64,000 nt of DNA from Bradyrhizobium sp. AUGA SZCCT0158 (lineage in GTDB: Bacteria; Pseudomonadota; Alphaproteobacteria; Rhizobiales; Xanthobacteraceae). The notes beneath the pieces are model-generated. The model saw only the letters and a list, made by a program, of their open reading frames with translations. It was not told where the DNA came from and made no database searches. Shown piece after piece: positions 50,381 through 59,864 of the stretch. The stretch is taken from assembly GCF_018130065.1 (NCBI RefSeq), contig NZ_JAFCME010000021.1:1-64000 (forward strand). Reading direction: 5' to 3'. Positions within the stretch are counted from its first letter, which is position 1; every line of letters begins with the position of its first letter. The translations under genes and the position numbers were made by a program.

Positions 50381-51483
50381 GCGACGGGTCGGACGGCGTA
50401 TTCATCATTGCGGAAGCCGGCGTCAACCACAACGGCTCCGAAACGCTCGCGCGTGAACTCGTTCACGCCGCGCTCGAGGCCGGCGCCGACGCTGTCAAGT
50501 TCCAGACCTTTTCGGCCGACAAACTGGTGCTGAAGAGTGCAAAGAAGGCCGACTACCAGGTAGCCAACACCAGGTCGGGAGATTCGCAATACGACATGCT
50601 CAAGGCGCTCGAGCTCGGTATCGACGCCCAGATCGCGCTACGGACCTTATCCGACGAGCGGGGCATAGAGTTCATGTCGTCGCCGTTCGATATCGAAAGC
50701 CTCGATTTCCTGGTGCAGACCCTGCGCGTCAAGCGCCTGAAGATTCCCTCCGGCGAGGTCATCAACGGCCCTTTGATGCTGCGCGCCGCGCGGAGCGGCT
50801 TGCCCCTCATCGTGTCGAGCGGAATGTGCTCACTGGACGAGATCGAGGAAAGCCTCAGCCTGCTCGCGTGGAGCGACGCCCATCCCTCCAGTGTTCCTCC
50901 GACGCGCACGGCATTGGCCGAATTCAGGAAGAAACCCGACTGGGCAGCCTCGCTCAAGGCGCGTGTCTGGCTGTTGCAGTGCACGACGCAATATCCGGCG
51001 CCGCCTTCGGCCATCAACCTTCGCGCCATGGAGACCCTGGCGAAGGCCACCGGACTGACGGTCGGTTTCTCCGACCACAGCCTGGGCTGGCATTTGCCCG
51101 TGGCTTCCGTCGCGGCCGGCGCCAAGGTAATCGAGAAGCACTTCACTCTGTCGCGACGTCTTCCGGGCCCCGATCATCTGGCCTCGCTGGAGCCCGATGA
51201 ACTCGCGCGCATGATCCGCGAAGTTCGCGATGTCTCGGCGGCCCTCGGATCCGGCATCAAGGAGCCGGATGAAGTTGAACTCAAGAACCGCCTGCCCGCC
51301 CGCGGCTCAGTCATTGCCGCCCGGCCCATTGCGGCAGGTACGAAATTTTCAATCGACGACGTAACGGTCAAGCGTCCCGGCAACGGGCTGTCGCCACTGA
51401 CGCTATGGGATTTGCTCGGAAGAAACGCACAACGCGACTATGCCGTCGACGATCAGATCGCCGCCAATGAGCTGAATAAATGA
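50377..51483 (+). CDS. legI: Legionaminic/sialic-type nonulosonate synthase (NeuB/LegI)
   Basis: 368 residues. IIAEAGVNHNGSETLARELV, AVKFQTFSADKL, VGFSDHSLG and IEKHFTLSRRLPGPDH carry the conserved metal-binding His and PEP-binding residues, so the active site looks complete. The C-terminal SAF (antifreeze-like) domain (about 300-368: RGSVIAARPIAAGTKF) is present. It condenses the mannosamine-type precursor with PEP. ATGA overlap with LegG. A second, divergent homologue lies at 59865. Confidence 0.92.
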   Translation: MSDGSDGVFIIAEAGVNHNGSETLARELVHAALEAGADAVKFQTFSADKLVLKSAKKADYQVANTRSGDSQYDMLKALELGIDAQIALRTLSDERGIEFMSSPFDIESLDFLVQTLRVKRLKIPSGEVINGPLMLRAARSGLPLIVSSGMCSLDEIEESLSLLAWSDAHPSSVPPTRTALAEFRKKPDWAASLKARVWLLQCTTQYPAPPSAINLRAMETLAKATGLTVGFSDHSLGWHLPVASVAAGAKVIEKHFTLSRRLPGPDHLASLEPDELARMIREVRDVSAALGSGIKEPDEVELKNRLPARGSVIAARPIAAGTKFSIDDVTVKRPGNGLSPLTLWDLLGRNAQRDYAVDDQIAANELNK

Positions 51484-51508
51484 AAACAATGAAGTCCGGA
51501 GTCCGCCT

Positions 51509-52570
51509 GTGATTAGCGAAACGACGCTGAACTCGCTGGTGATCGCGCCGTCGCTGAACATCCGGTCCGCGGCGCGCGCGATCCAATCAGCCGAAATCAA
51601 GATCTTGCTGGTGTGCGGGGACGATCGAAGGCTGCTTGGGACGCTTACCGACGGCGACATCCGGAGGGCTGTTTCCAATGGCGACGATCTCGACGGCCCG
51701 GTCGGTTCGATCATGAACAAAACGCCGAAGGTTGCGCGGCCGGACGAAAGCGAAGAGATCCTGCGTGCCAGGATGCGGGCATCGGTCATTAGGCACATGC
51801 CACGGGTGGACCGTGACGGCCACTTGGTAGGCTTGGTGCTGCTCGGCCACATGGACGACGTCCGCCAGCGCGATTCGGCCGTGGTGCTGATGGCCGGCGG
51901 CCGCGGTTCGCGGCTGATGCCGCTGACCGCAAACAAGCCGAAGCCGCTGCTCGAGGTCGGCAAGAAGCCGGTCATCGAGCGCCAGATCGAACAGCTCATC
52001 GATCACGGATTCCATCGCTTCTATATTTCCGTGAACTACCTCGGACACATGATCGAGGAACATTTCGGCGACGGCTCGCGGCTTAACATTGAGATCGAAT
52101 ATATTCGCGAGACCGAACCGCTCGGCACCGCCGGGTCGCTTTTCCTGCTGCCGCCGCAGAAACATCCCATCGTCGTCATGAACGGCGACATCATCACCAA
52201 GGCCGATTTCGGCCGGATGCTCGACTATTTCACCGAGGAGGGCGTGGCAGCCACCATGGCCGTCCGCGAGCATCACTACACGGTGCCCTATGGCTGCGTC
52301 AGCATGGACAATGGACGCATCGCCTCGCTCGACGAAAAGCCCACGTTCCGGCACCTGATCAATGCAGGCGTTTATGTCATTGCGCCTCACACGCTCGAGC
52401 ATTTGCCGCGCGGCCAGTTCTTCGACATGCCGCAACTGTTCGAGGCGCTCATCAGCAAGGAACACCCGACCAACAGCTTCCTGGTCAGCGAAGAGTGGAT
52501 CGACATCGGGCATAAGGACGACCTGATGTGGGCGCAGAAGGTATTCGCGGGAGACGACAAGCTTGATTAA
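51509..52570 (+). CDS. ptmE: CBS-domain nucleotidyltransferase (PtmE-type GlcN-1-P guanylyltransferase)
   Basis: 353 residues from a GTG start. A pair of CBS motifs (about residues 1-120: LLGTLTDGDIRRAVSNGDDLD; HLVGLVLLGHMDD) precedes a sugar-phosphate nucleotidyltransferase domain with VVLMAGGRGSRLMPLTANKP (126-145) and NGDIITKADF. In Campylobacter the same architecture, PtmE, forms GDP-GlcN for legionaminate. The CBS pair may sense nucleotides. No glutamine-dependent PtmF homologue is nearby. Confidence 0.83.
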   Translation: MISETTLNSLVIAPSLNIRSAARAIQSAEIKILLVCGDDRRLLGTLTDGDIRRAVSNGDDLDGPVGSIMNKTPKVARPDESEEILRARMRASVIRHMPRVDRDGHLVGLVLLGHMDDVRQRDSAVVLMAGGRGSRLMPLTANKPKPLLEVGKKPVIERQIEQLIDHGFHRFYISVNYLGHMIEEHFGDGSRLNIEIEYIRETEPLGTAGSLFLLPPQKHPIVVMNGDIITKADFGRMLDYFTEEGVAATMAVREHHYTVPYGCVSMDNGRIASLDEKPTFRHLINAGVYVIAPHTLEHLPRGQFFDMPQLFEALISKEHPTNSFLVSEEWIDIGHKDDLMWAQKVFAGDDKLD

Positions 52571-53267
52571 CGGTCATCATATCGTCGCCGTGGTGCCCGC
52601 GCGCGGCGGCAGCAAATCCGTCCCCTATAAGAATTTGCATCCGCTCGGCGGACGGCCGCTGATCGCCTGGCCAATCGAAACCGCGCGTTCGGTCACCGAG
52701 ATCGACAGGGTCTTCGTATCCACCGACGATGCCCGCATTGCCGCGGCGGGCCGCGAACTCGGCGCCGAGATCCATGAACGGCCGCCGGAGCTCGCGACCG
52801 ATACCGCACTCGTCATCGATACGATCCGGCATCTGCACAGGAAGCTCGTCTCCGATGGCCGGCCTGCCGCCGTCATGGTGCTGCTGGAAGCCACCTCGCC
52901 GCTGCGCAGCACTGAGCTGGTCTCGCGCTGCCTGCAACGGCTCGTAACCGAGGATCTGGATTCGATCGCGACATTCCACGATGCCGAAATCAATCCGGAA
53001 CGGGTCTGGCGCATCGAAGCGGGCCAGCCGCGTCCGTTCATCGACGGTGCGGTTCCCTGGAAGCCGCGACAGCAATTGACGCCCGCCTACCAGCTCAACG
53101 GCGCGGTATATGCTTTTCGTCCGGACCGGTTGCCGGCGGACGGCCCCAGCATCCTGTTTGGCCGCATGGGCGCCGAACTCGTTTCACGCGACGACGTTAT
53201 CGACATCGACGAACACAAGGACTTCGTGATTGCCAATGCCCTACTCGAATCCCGAAACCGCACCTAG
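52563..53267 (+). CDS. legF: CMP-nonulosonate (acylneuraminate-type) cytidylyltransferase
   Basis: 234 residues from a TTG start overlapping the PtmE stop; no ATG fits, and VVPARGGSKSVPYKNLHPLG begins only nine residues later, so the TTG is credible. ARGGSK binds CTP; ATSPLRSTE follows. It activates the nonulosonate as CMP derivative for transfer. A second cytidylyltransferase is encoded at 59109. Confidence 0.87.
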   Translation: MINGHHIVAVVPARGGSKSVPYKNLHPLGGRPLIAWPIETARSVTEIDRVFVSTDDARIAAAGRELGAEIHERPPELATDTALVIDTIRHLHRKLVSDGRPAAVMVLLEATSPLRSTELVSRCLQRLVTEDLDSIATFHDAEINPERVWRIEAGQPRPFIDGAVPWKPRQQLTPAYQLNGAVYAFRPDRLPADGPSILFGRMGAELVSRDDVIDIDEHKDFVIANALLESRNRT

Positions 53268-54057
53268 TCTCGCGCAATTAATGTCGCTGAAGGGCCGAAC
53301 CGCGCTGGTCGTCGGCGGGGCCGGCCTGCTCGGCGGCGAGATTTCCCACACGCTCGCCGAGCTTGGCGCGCGCGTCATCGTGGCGAGCCGCAGCATCGAC
53401 AAATGCCGCGAATTCGTCGCCCGCATCGCGCGACGCGCGCCGGGACAACATGAGGCGTTATCCGTCGATATCACCAACCCTGCCTCGATCCGGCAACTGC
53501 TCGAGGATACCAGCAAGATCACGGGCGGGGAACTGGATATCCTGGTGAACTCGGGCTGGTCCGGGCGCAAGAACACCTTTGAATCGATTTCCGACGAGGA
53601 CTGGAATCTCGATATCGAAGTCTGCCTCAATGGCGTGTTCCGGACCGTCAAGGCGGCGGTGCCGCTGCTCGCCAGGAAAAAAGGCAACATCGTTTCGATT
53701 GCCTCGATGTACGGCCACGTCGCGCCCGATTACCGCATGTATGACAGCGAGCGGTTTGCCAACCCGCCGAGCTACGGCGCGGCGAAGGCCGGCGTCATTC
53801 AGTTGACGAAATATCTGTCGAGCTTCCTTGCCCCACAGGGGATCCGGGCCAACTGCATCAGCCCCGGACCATTCCCGTTCGAGAGCACGCAAAAGGAAAA
53901 TCCGGATTTTATCGAACGTCTCAAGGGCAAGAACCCGACCAACCGGATCGGTAGCCCGCCGGACATCAAGGGAGCTGCGGCGCTGTTGTGCAGCGACGCC
54001 GGTTCCTACATCACCGGCCAGAATATCTGCGTGGACGGAGGCTGGGCAGTCTGGTGA
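53236..54057 (+). CDS. Short-chain dehydrogenase/reductase (PtmA-like)
   Basis: 273 residues from ATG 53236, overlapping the cytidylyltransferase by about 30 nt; a later ATG at 53281 is possible. ALVVGGAGLLGGEIS is the cofactor motif (slightly unusual GGAGLLGG), NSGWSG, and SYGAAKAG the Tyr-Lys pair. C-terminal GQNICVDGGW is typical of classical SDRs. It resembles PtmA in Campylobacter legionaminate loci. A second SDR of the same type is at 54958; the two flank a Gfo/Idh gene. Confidence 0.78.
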   Translation: MPYSNPETAPSLAQLMSLKGRTALVVGGAGLLGGEISHTLAELGARVIVASRSIDKCREFVARIARRAPGQHEALSVDITNPASIRQLLEDTSKITGGELDILVNSGWSGRKNTFESISDEDWNLDIEVCLNGVFRTVKAAVPLLARKKGNIVSIASMYGHVAPDYRMYDSERFANPPSYGAAKAGVIQLTKYLSSFLAPQGIRANCISPGPFPFESTQKENPDFIERLKGKNPTNRIGSPPDIKGAAALLCSDAGSYITGQNICVDGGWAVW

Positions 54058-54965
54058 CCAGGATTGGCATGCTCGGTATCAGCGAAGGCAATGGTCATCC
54101 ATTTTCCTTCTCGGCGATTATCAATGGCTACGACCGCGCCGCGTTCGAGGTGGCAGGCTGGCCGGTGATCCTGAGCTATCTCGAGCGCCAACCGGACACC
54201 GCCTTCGGCTTTCGCAATACCCGCGTGACCCACGCCTGGACGCAAGACCCCGACGTCACGGCCAAGCTATGCGCCGCTTGCAGGATCGACCATGCGGTCG
54301 ACCGGCCCGAGGCAATGCTGGGCGCCGTTGACGCCGTCATCATCGGTCGTGACGACTGGGAACAGCACGCCGCACTGGCGATGCCGTTTCTGGAGCGCGG
54401 CGTTCCGGTGTTCGTGGACAAGCCGCTGACGCTGGATGCTGATGAACTCGCGCGCTTTCGGCCCTATCTCGAAAACGGCACGCTGATGTCGACTTCGGGT
54501 CTGCGCTACGCGGCGGAACTCGATGAACTTCGTGGCAAGATGTCGGCTGTGGGCACGCCCCGGCTGGTTGCAGCGACCGTGCTCAACGGCATCGAGAAGT
54601 ACGGCATCCACATGCTCGACGCCGTCGCCGGTCTCGGGTTTCCGAAGCCGGTGTCCGTGACCCGGCTAAACGCGCGCTTTGAGGCCTTCTCGCTGGTATT
54701 GGCTGACGGCACCGCGATGACGCTCAATTGCCTGGGCAATGTGGGAAAAACGCTCCATCTCAGCGTCTTCTGCGACAAGGGGCACGCCCATGTCGATCTT
54801 CACGATAATTTTTCCGCGTTCGCGCGCACGCTCGGCCATTTCGTCAAGATGGTCGAAACGCGCAATCCGCCGATCCCTCCGGGACAGATCGTCGACACCA
54901 TGAACCTGATCCGGTCCGCCAAGAATTTGGCGCCCGGCGAAACCGTAAAGCTGGCCAATGTCTGA
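54054..54965 (+). CDS. Gfo/Idh/MocA-like oxidoreductase (divergent)
   Basis: 303 residues from a GTG that overlaps the upstream stop (GTGA). The N-terminus lacks the usual GxGxxG; instead it reads MLGISEGNGHPFSFSAIING, so NAD binding may be altered. VFVDKPLTLDADE keeps the catalytic Lys-Pro region and the IEKYGIHMLDAVAGLG segment the His. Similar proteins with this SEGNGHPFS motif occur in polysaccharide clusters. The next gene starts 8 nt before its end. Confidence 0.72.
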   Translation: MTRIGMLGISEGNGHPFSFSAIINGYDRAAFEVAGWPVILSYLERQPDTAFGFRNTRVTHAWTQDPDVTAKLCAACRIDHAVDRPEAMLGAVDAVIIGRDDWEQHAALAMPFLERGVPVFVDKPLTLDADELARFRPYLENGTLMSTSGLRYAAELDELRGKMSAVGTPRLVAATVLNGIEKYGIHMLDAVAGLGFPKPVSVTRLNARFEAFSLVLADGTAMTLNCLGNVGKTLHLSVFCDKGHAHVDLHDNFSAFARTLGHFVKMVETRNPPIPPGQIVDTMNLIRSAKNLAPGETVKLANV

Positions 54966-55770
54966 ACTATTCGATCTGGCCGGAAAGGTTGCCGTCGTCA
55001 CCGGCGGCGCCGGCATCCTCGGCCGCGGCTTCTGTCAGGTGCTGGCGGCGCATGGGGCGCGCGTGGCACTGGTCGATGTCAGCGAAGCGAGCGCGCGGGA
55101 AGCCGCCGAAACCCTCAATGCCGCCGACGGCACCGACATATTCCCGGTGGTCTGCGACGTTTCGGATCCGCACAGCGTCAAGTCGATGGTCGAAGCCGTC
55201 GTCAAGCGCTTTGGCAGGATCGATATCCTGCACAACAACGCCGCCACCAAATCGCGCGACTTGCTGGCTTTCTTCGAACCTTTCGAGACCTACAGCGCCG
55301 ATGTCTGGCGTGAGATCATGAGCGTCAATATCGACGGCATGTTCCTGGTCGCGCAAGCCGTCGGCAAGCAGATGCTCGCGCAGGGCAGCGGCGGCAGCAT
55401 GATACAAACCGCGTCGATCTACGGCGTTGTCGCCCCCGACCAGCGCATCTACGAAGGCTCGCAATACATGGGCGTCGCCATCAATACGCCGGCCGTCTAC
55501 AGCGCATCGAAGGCTGCGGTTATCGGGCTGGCGAAATATCTTGCGACATACTGGGCCTCACACAACATAAGAGTGAATGTGCTGACGCCCGGCGGCATCG
55601 AGAGCGGCCAGAATGACGTGTTCCGTCAGCGCTACTCGAATCGGGTTCCGCTCGGCCGCATGGGCCGCGACAATGAATTGCACGGCGCCTTGATATTTCT
55701 GGCCTCCGACGCATCGAGCTACGTCACAGGGCAGAACGTTATCGTCGACGGCGGCATGAGCTGCTGGTAA
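54958..55770 (+). CDS. Short-chain dehydrogenase/reductase (second copy)
   Basis: 270 residues. Cofactor motif VVTGGAGILGRGFCQVL, NNAA, catalytic VYSASKAAVIG and GQNVIVDGGMSCW C-terminus. The pattern of conserved residues and the C-terminal GQN-x-VDGG-x-x-W are shared with the SDR at 53236, suggesting an ancient duplication and possibly a heteromeric enzyme. Probably acts on an intermediate of the amino-sugar or its precursor. Confidence 0.8.
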   Translation: MSELFDLAGKVAVVTGGAGILGRGFCQVLAAHGARVALVDVSEASAREAAETLNAADGTDIFPVVCDVSDPHSVKSMVEAVVKRFGRIDILHNNAATKSRDLLAFFEPFETYSADVWREIMSVNIDGMFLVAQAVGKQMLAQGSGGSMIQTASIYGVVAPDQRIYEGSQYMGVAINTPAVYSASKAAVIGLAKYLATYWASHNIRVNVLTPGGIESGQNDVFRQRYSNRVPLGRMGRDNELHGALIFLASDASSYVTGQNVIVDGGMSCW

Positions 55771-55821
55771 GCGCCGGTCATACTCAGAAAAACAATCGTT
55801 GAAGTTTCCAAGGATCACAGC

Positions 55822-57141
55822 ATGACGATCATCCGAGCCCCGCAGCCCGTTGACCTCAAATTGTATGCACCCGACGCGGCCGAGCCCGAGCAATTTTACG
55901 GCCTTCCGGCAGATATCCAGTTCTGCAGCAGCTGCACCTACAGCAACCAGAAGCCGAACTCCGACAAGGAGTACAAGCACACGCGCGGCTCCAAGAAGCC
56001 GACCGTCGCTTTCAACGCCAAGGGCATCTGCTCGGCATGCGAGGTCGCCGAAAAAAAGAAGAACGTCGACTGGGCTGCGCGCGACCTCGAATTGCGGGCG
56101 CTCTGCGACCGCTATCGCAAGCATGACGGCAGCTACGATTGCGTCGTTCCCGGATCGGGCGGCAAGGACAGCTTCTATGCTGCCCACAAGCTCAAGCACG
56201 AATACGGCATGAACCCGCTGACCGTGACCTGGGCGCCCCATATCTACACCGACTGGGGATGGAAGAATTTCCAGGCCTGGATGCATGCAGGCTTCGACAA
56301 CTACCTATTCACGCCCAATGGCCGGGTCCATCGCCTGCTCACCCGCCTCGCGCTCGAACAAATGTTCCATCCATTCCAGCCGTTCATCATGGGACAGATG
56401 TACTTTCCGCCGAAGATCGCGGCCCAACTTGGCATCCCCCTGGTCTTCTACGGCGAAAACCCGACCGAGTATGGCAACGCCGCCGCCGGGGATTCCAAGG
56501 CTACCAAAGACCTGGAGTTCTTCTCGAGCGCCGACAAATCGAACATCTTTCTCGCGGGCACCGCGGTCGCAGAGCTCAAGTCGAAATTCGGTCTTACCGA
56601 TCACGATTTACTTCCTTACTTGCCGCCCGATCCCGGATCGATCAAGGCGGCCGCGCTTAACGTGCAGTATCTCGGATACTACATGCCGTGGCATCCGCAG
56701 GAATGTTACTATTACGCCGTCGAGCATGGCGGCTTCCAGGCGGCGCCGGAGCGTACCGCCGGCACCTACAGCAAATACAGCTCGATCGACGACAAGATCG
56801 ACGATCTGCATTATTTCACGACCTTCGTAAAATTCGGCATCGGACGAGCGACCTACGATTCTTCGCAGGAAATCCGCAACGGGGAACTCGACCGCGTCGA
56901 AGGCGTTCAACTCGTGCGCCGGTTCGACGGGGAATATTCGGAGCGATTCGAGAAGGACAATTTCGACTTCCTGTCGATCCCTCCGGCACAGTTCCCGGTT
57001 GCGTCGAAGATGTTCGAGCAGCCGATCATAGACCGCCAATATTTCGACCGGCTGACAGACCAGTTCCGCTCTCCGCATATCTGGAAGTTCGAAGGCAATC
57101 AGTGGAAATTGCGCAAGACCGTCTTCGACGGCAACGTCTGA
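55822..57141 (+). CDS. N-acetyl sugar amidotransferase (WbpG/PseA/PtmG family)
   Basis: 439 residues. PP-loop ATPase motif VPGSGGKDSFYAA; two Cys pairs (FCSSCTYSNQ and CSACEVAE) in the N-terminal 80 residues likely bind zinc. Family members convert an N-acetyl group to N-acetimidoyl (acetamidino), using ammonia from HisH via HisF. Together with the HisF/HisH genes at the start of the operon this predicts an acetamidino-nonulosonate or amino sugar. Full length. 44 nt before the ABC transporter. Confidence 0.88.
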   Translation: MTIIRAPQPVDLKLYAPDAAEPEQFYGLPADIQFCSSCTYSNQKPNSDKEYKHTRGSKKPTVAFNAKGICSACEVAEKKKNVDWAARDLELRALCDRYRKHDGSYDCVVPGSGGKDSFYAAHKLKHEYGMNPLTVTWAPHIYTDWGWKNFQAWMHAGFDNYLFTPNGRVHRLLTRLALEQMFHPFQPFIMGQMYFPPKIAAQLGIPLVFYGENPTEYGNAAAGDSKATKDLEFFSSADKSNIFLAGTAVAELKSKFGLTDHDLLPYLPPDPGSIKAAALNVQYLGYYMPWHPQECYYYAVEHGGFQAAPERTAGTYSKYSSIDDKIDDLHYFTTFVKFGIGRATYDSSQEIRNGELDRVEGVQLVRRFDGEYSERFEKDNFDFLSIPPAQFPVASKMFEQPIIDRQYFDRLTDQFRSPHIWKFEGNQWKLRKTVFDGNV

Positions 57142-57184
57142 CCGACGTTCCGGATAACCGCCTCTCTCCAGGTAACATCATCTT

Positions 57185-59041
57185 ATGCAACCGTTGAAAC
57201 CGCTCGCTGTCATCAATATCTCGGCGATTGCCCGCCACTTTCTTCTCGGGGAAATATTGCGGAGGCGATGGCAGTTTGCCGGCTTTATTATCTTGAGCCT
57301 GATTGCCGCGTTGATCGAGATGACCGGCGTAGGCTTGATCTTTCCGCTGCTCATCATCATCGTCGATCCGGCAAGCCTCAACAAAGTCCCGATCCTTGCC
57401 GACCTGGTCACGCGCTTTGGCGTCGGCAACGAACTGCCGATCCTGATCATCATACTGATCGGCATTCTGATGGTCGGCAAGAACGTGTACATGCTTTTTT
57501 TCACGTGGCTTCAGCTGCACACCATCGCCAAGTGGAAGGCACAGTTGTCGCGGCGCCTGATGCATACCTATCTGTTCTCGGACTACAGCGTGCATCTCAG
57601 CAAAACGAGTTCGGAGATCATCCGCAATCTGTCGCTGACCGCCGCTGTTTTCGATCAATTCATGACCGCATTGATAAATATCACCGTCAATGGCGTCATG
57701 CTGATCGGGCTTTGCGCCGTCCTGGTGTTCGTATTACCTCCGGAGACGTTGGTAAGCCTGATCGTGGTCGGTCTCGCCTCGTGGGCTCTTTACCTTTCCA
57801 TGCGCCGCCCCTTCGAAAAAACCGGGCAAGAGCTCAACAGCATTTTTGAAAAACGCCAGGCCATTTTGCGCCAGTCAATCGGCATCATGAAAGAGACGAA
57901 GCTGAACGCCAAGGAAAATTTCTTCCTGGACCGCTACATCGAGGTTGAGCGGAGGAATTTCTCGCGGCAGGCTCACTTTAATTTCCTGTCGTCAATTTCG
58001 CCGCTCGGAACCGAAGCCGCGGTTATCGTCGCGATCCTCGGTATTGTTACTTACATCCTGTTCTTCAGCGGACACCAGAATACCGGCATTGCCGTCCTGG
58101 CGTTGCTGACCGCGACGCTTTTCCGGCTGACGCCGGTGCTCAATCGCATCCTTTCGGCTTTGCAGGCCATGAACCTCAGCCGCAACTCGGTTGAAATCAT
58201 TGCAAAGGAACTGGACGAACTCGAACCTCACATTTTCAGGTCCACCATCGAACCGCAGCCAATTCCGTTCCAAAAGCAGATTGAGTTCGACCGCGTGGGA
58301 TACTCTTATCCCGAATCCGAGGCGCGGGCCGTTCATGACCTGTCGTTTACAATTCGCAGAGGTGAAATCGTCGGCATCACCGGCGCATCCGGATCCGGAA
58401 AAAGCACCCTCGCCAGCCTTTTGATGGGACTGCTACCCCCGGCCGACGGTCAGATCCGTATTGACGGCACTGTCATTGATAACCAGGCAACGATCCGCGC
58501 CTGGCAAATGCACATTGGTTTCGTGCCACAGGGGGTCTTCCTGGTCGATGACACCATCGCCAACAATATTGCCTTCGCGGTCGATCCCGCGGACATTGAC
58601 GAAAAGCGCGTTTGGCGGGCCCTTGAAATGGTAGAGTTGCGGGAATTCGTTGAAAGTCTCCCGGATGGGCTCAAGCACCGACTCGGCGAGGACGGCGCGC
58701 GTCTGTCTGGCGGCCAGCGTCAGCGCGTCGGGATTGCCCGCGTTCTCTACGACGATCCCGAATTCATGGTCTTTGACGAGGCGACATCTTCCCTAGATAA
58801 TACAACGGAGCGCGCCTTCAGCGATAATTTGATGCGGATTCGCAGGAACCGCGCAGTCGTCATCATTGCGCACAGGCTGAGCACGCTGCGTGACTGCGAT
58901 CGCATCATCATGCTCGACAAGGGAACCGTCATCGATTCCGGTACGTTCGACGAGCTGAATGTCCGCTGCGCGCCATTCCGCAGATTGGTCGAACTGGCGA
59001 ATCTGAATCGCCAGGCAGAATTGAATGCTCGGGCATCATGA
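57185..59041 (+). CDS. PglK-like ABC flippase (fused TMD-NBD)
   Basis: 618 residues. Six hydrophobic helices in residues ~20-330, then an NBD with Walker A GASGSGKST, Q-loop FVPQGVF, signature LSGGQRQRVGIARVL and Walker B FMVFDEATSSLD. Half-transporter that dimerises. There is no C39 peptidase domain, so it does not export the double-glycine peptides. Style and context match PglK-type flippases of lipid-linked oligosaccharides. Confidence 0.85.
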   Translation: MQPLKPLAVINISAIARHFLLGEILRRRWQFAGFIILSLIAALIEMTGVGLIFPLLIIIVDPASLNKVPILADLVTRFGVGNELPILIIILIGILMVGKNVYMLFFTWLQLHTIAKWKAQLSRRLMHTYLFSDYSVHLSKTSSEIIRNLSLTAAVFDQFMTALINITVNGVMLIGLCAVLVFVLPPETLVSLIVVGLASWALYLSMRRPFEKTGQELNSIFEKRQAILRQSIGIMKETKLNAKENFFLDRYIEVERRNFSRQAHFNFLSSISPLGTEAAVIVAILGIVTYILFFSGHQNTGIAVLALLTATLFRLTPVLNRILSALQAMNLSRNSVEIIAKELDELEPHIFRSTIEPQPIPFQKQIEFDRVGYSYPESEARAVHDLSFTIRRGEIVGITGASGSGKSTLASLLMGLLPPADGQIRIDGTVIDNQATIRAWQMHIGFVPQGVFLVDDTIANNIAFAVDPADIDEKRVWRALEMVELREFVESLPDGLKHRLGEDGARLSGGQRQRVGIARVLYDDPEFMVFDEATSSLDNTTERAFSDNLMRIRRNRAVVIIAHRLSTLRDCDRIIMLDKGTVIDSGTFDELNVRCAPFRRLVELANLNRQAELNARAS

Positions 59042-59108
59042 CCGGGCACGTCAACGGTCTGGTCGTTCACCCAGATCCCGACGCTCCTAGTCGAATACAG
59101 GCAAACGA

Positions 59109-59810
59109 ATGCCGATAGAGATCGTAGCCATCATACCGGCGCGCGGAGGATCAAAAGGTCTGTCCCGAAAGAATCTCCGCGTCGTCGGCGGCATGTCGCT
59201 CGTCGCCCACGCTATCCGCGCGGGACTCGAATCCGCCCGCGTCGATGCGACATACGTTTCGACCGAGGACGACGAGATCGCAGCAGCCACGTTGCAGCAC
59301 GGCGCAAGCCTCATCAGGAGGCCGGCGGAGTTGGCGACCGACATTGCGCAGAACGATTCAGTGCTACGACACGCCCTGCACACGATCCGCCATGACGGCC
59401 ACGATCCGAAAATTCTGGTCTTGCTCCAGCCGACTTCGCCGTTTCGACGGGCAAGTCATGTTGATGGTGCGCTTGAGTTGTTCGTGAACGGCGCGGCGGC
59501 CTCCGTGATCAGCATTTGTGATGTCGATCATCACCCGGGCAAGGCGGTCAGATTGGACGGCGGATTGATCGAACCGTTTACCAACGACCGCGATATGGAA
59601 GCCCGCCGGCAGGACATGACGCCGGTATATCGGCAGAATGGGGCCATCTATGTGACGCACGTCGCCGATTTTCTGGAAAGTAACCAGCTATTTCGACGGC
59701 CCTGCAAGGGATACAGAATGACCCGTCGCGAAAGCATCGATATCGACGACGAGTTCGACCTTCAGTTCGCAGAGTTTATCGCCGGCCCACCGCCCGAACC
59801 ATCGAGATAA
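59109..59810 (+). CDS. Second acylneuraminate-type cytidylyltransferase
   Basis: 233 residues. EIVAIIPARGGSKGLSRKNLRVVGG is the CTP-binding start, LQPTSPFRRASHVDGAL follows, and RQNGAIYVTHVADFL completes the family signature. It is well conserved, unlike its partner NeuB homologue 55 nt downstream. It presumably activates a second nonulosonate or Kdo-like acid. ATG start. Confidence 0.85.
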   Translation: MPIEIVAIIPARGGSKGLSRKNLRVVGGMSLVAHAIRAGLESARVDATYVSTEDDEIAAATLQHGASLIRRPAELATDIAQNDSVLRHALHTIRHDGHDPKILVLLQPTSPFRRASHVDGALELFVNGAAASVISICDVDHHPGKAVRLDGGLIEPFTNDRDMEARRQDMTPVYRQNGAIYVTHVADFLESNQLFRRPCKGYRMTRRESIDIDDEFDLQFAEFIAGPPPEPSR

Positions 59811-59864
59811 CAAATCGCTTCGGCATGATCCGAAGCCCCCAAAAATTATCTGGAGACTGACGCC

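Noticed and set aside
57185..59041. Exporter for the double-glycine peptides
   Set aside because: The ABC protein has no C39 peptidase domain and sits in the glycan operon 54 kb away; it is a flippase type.
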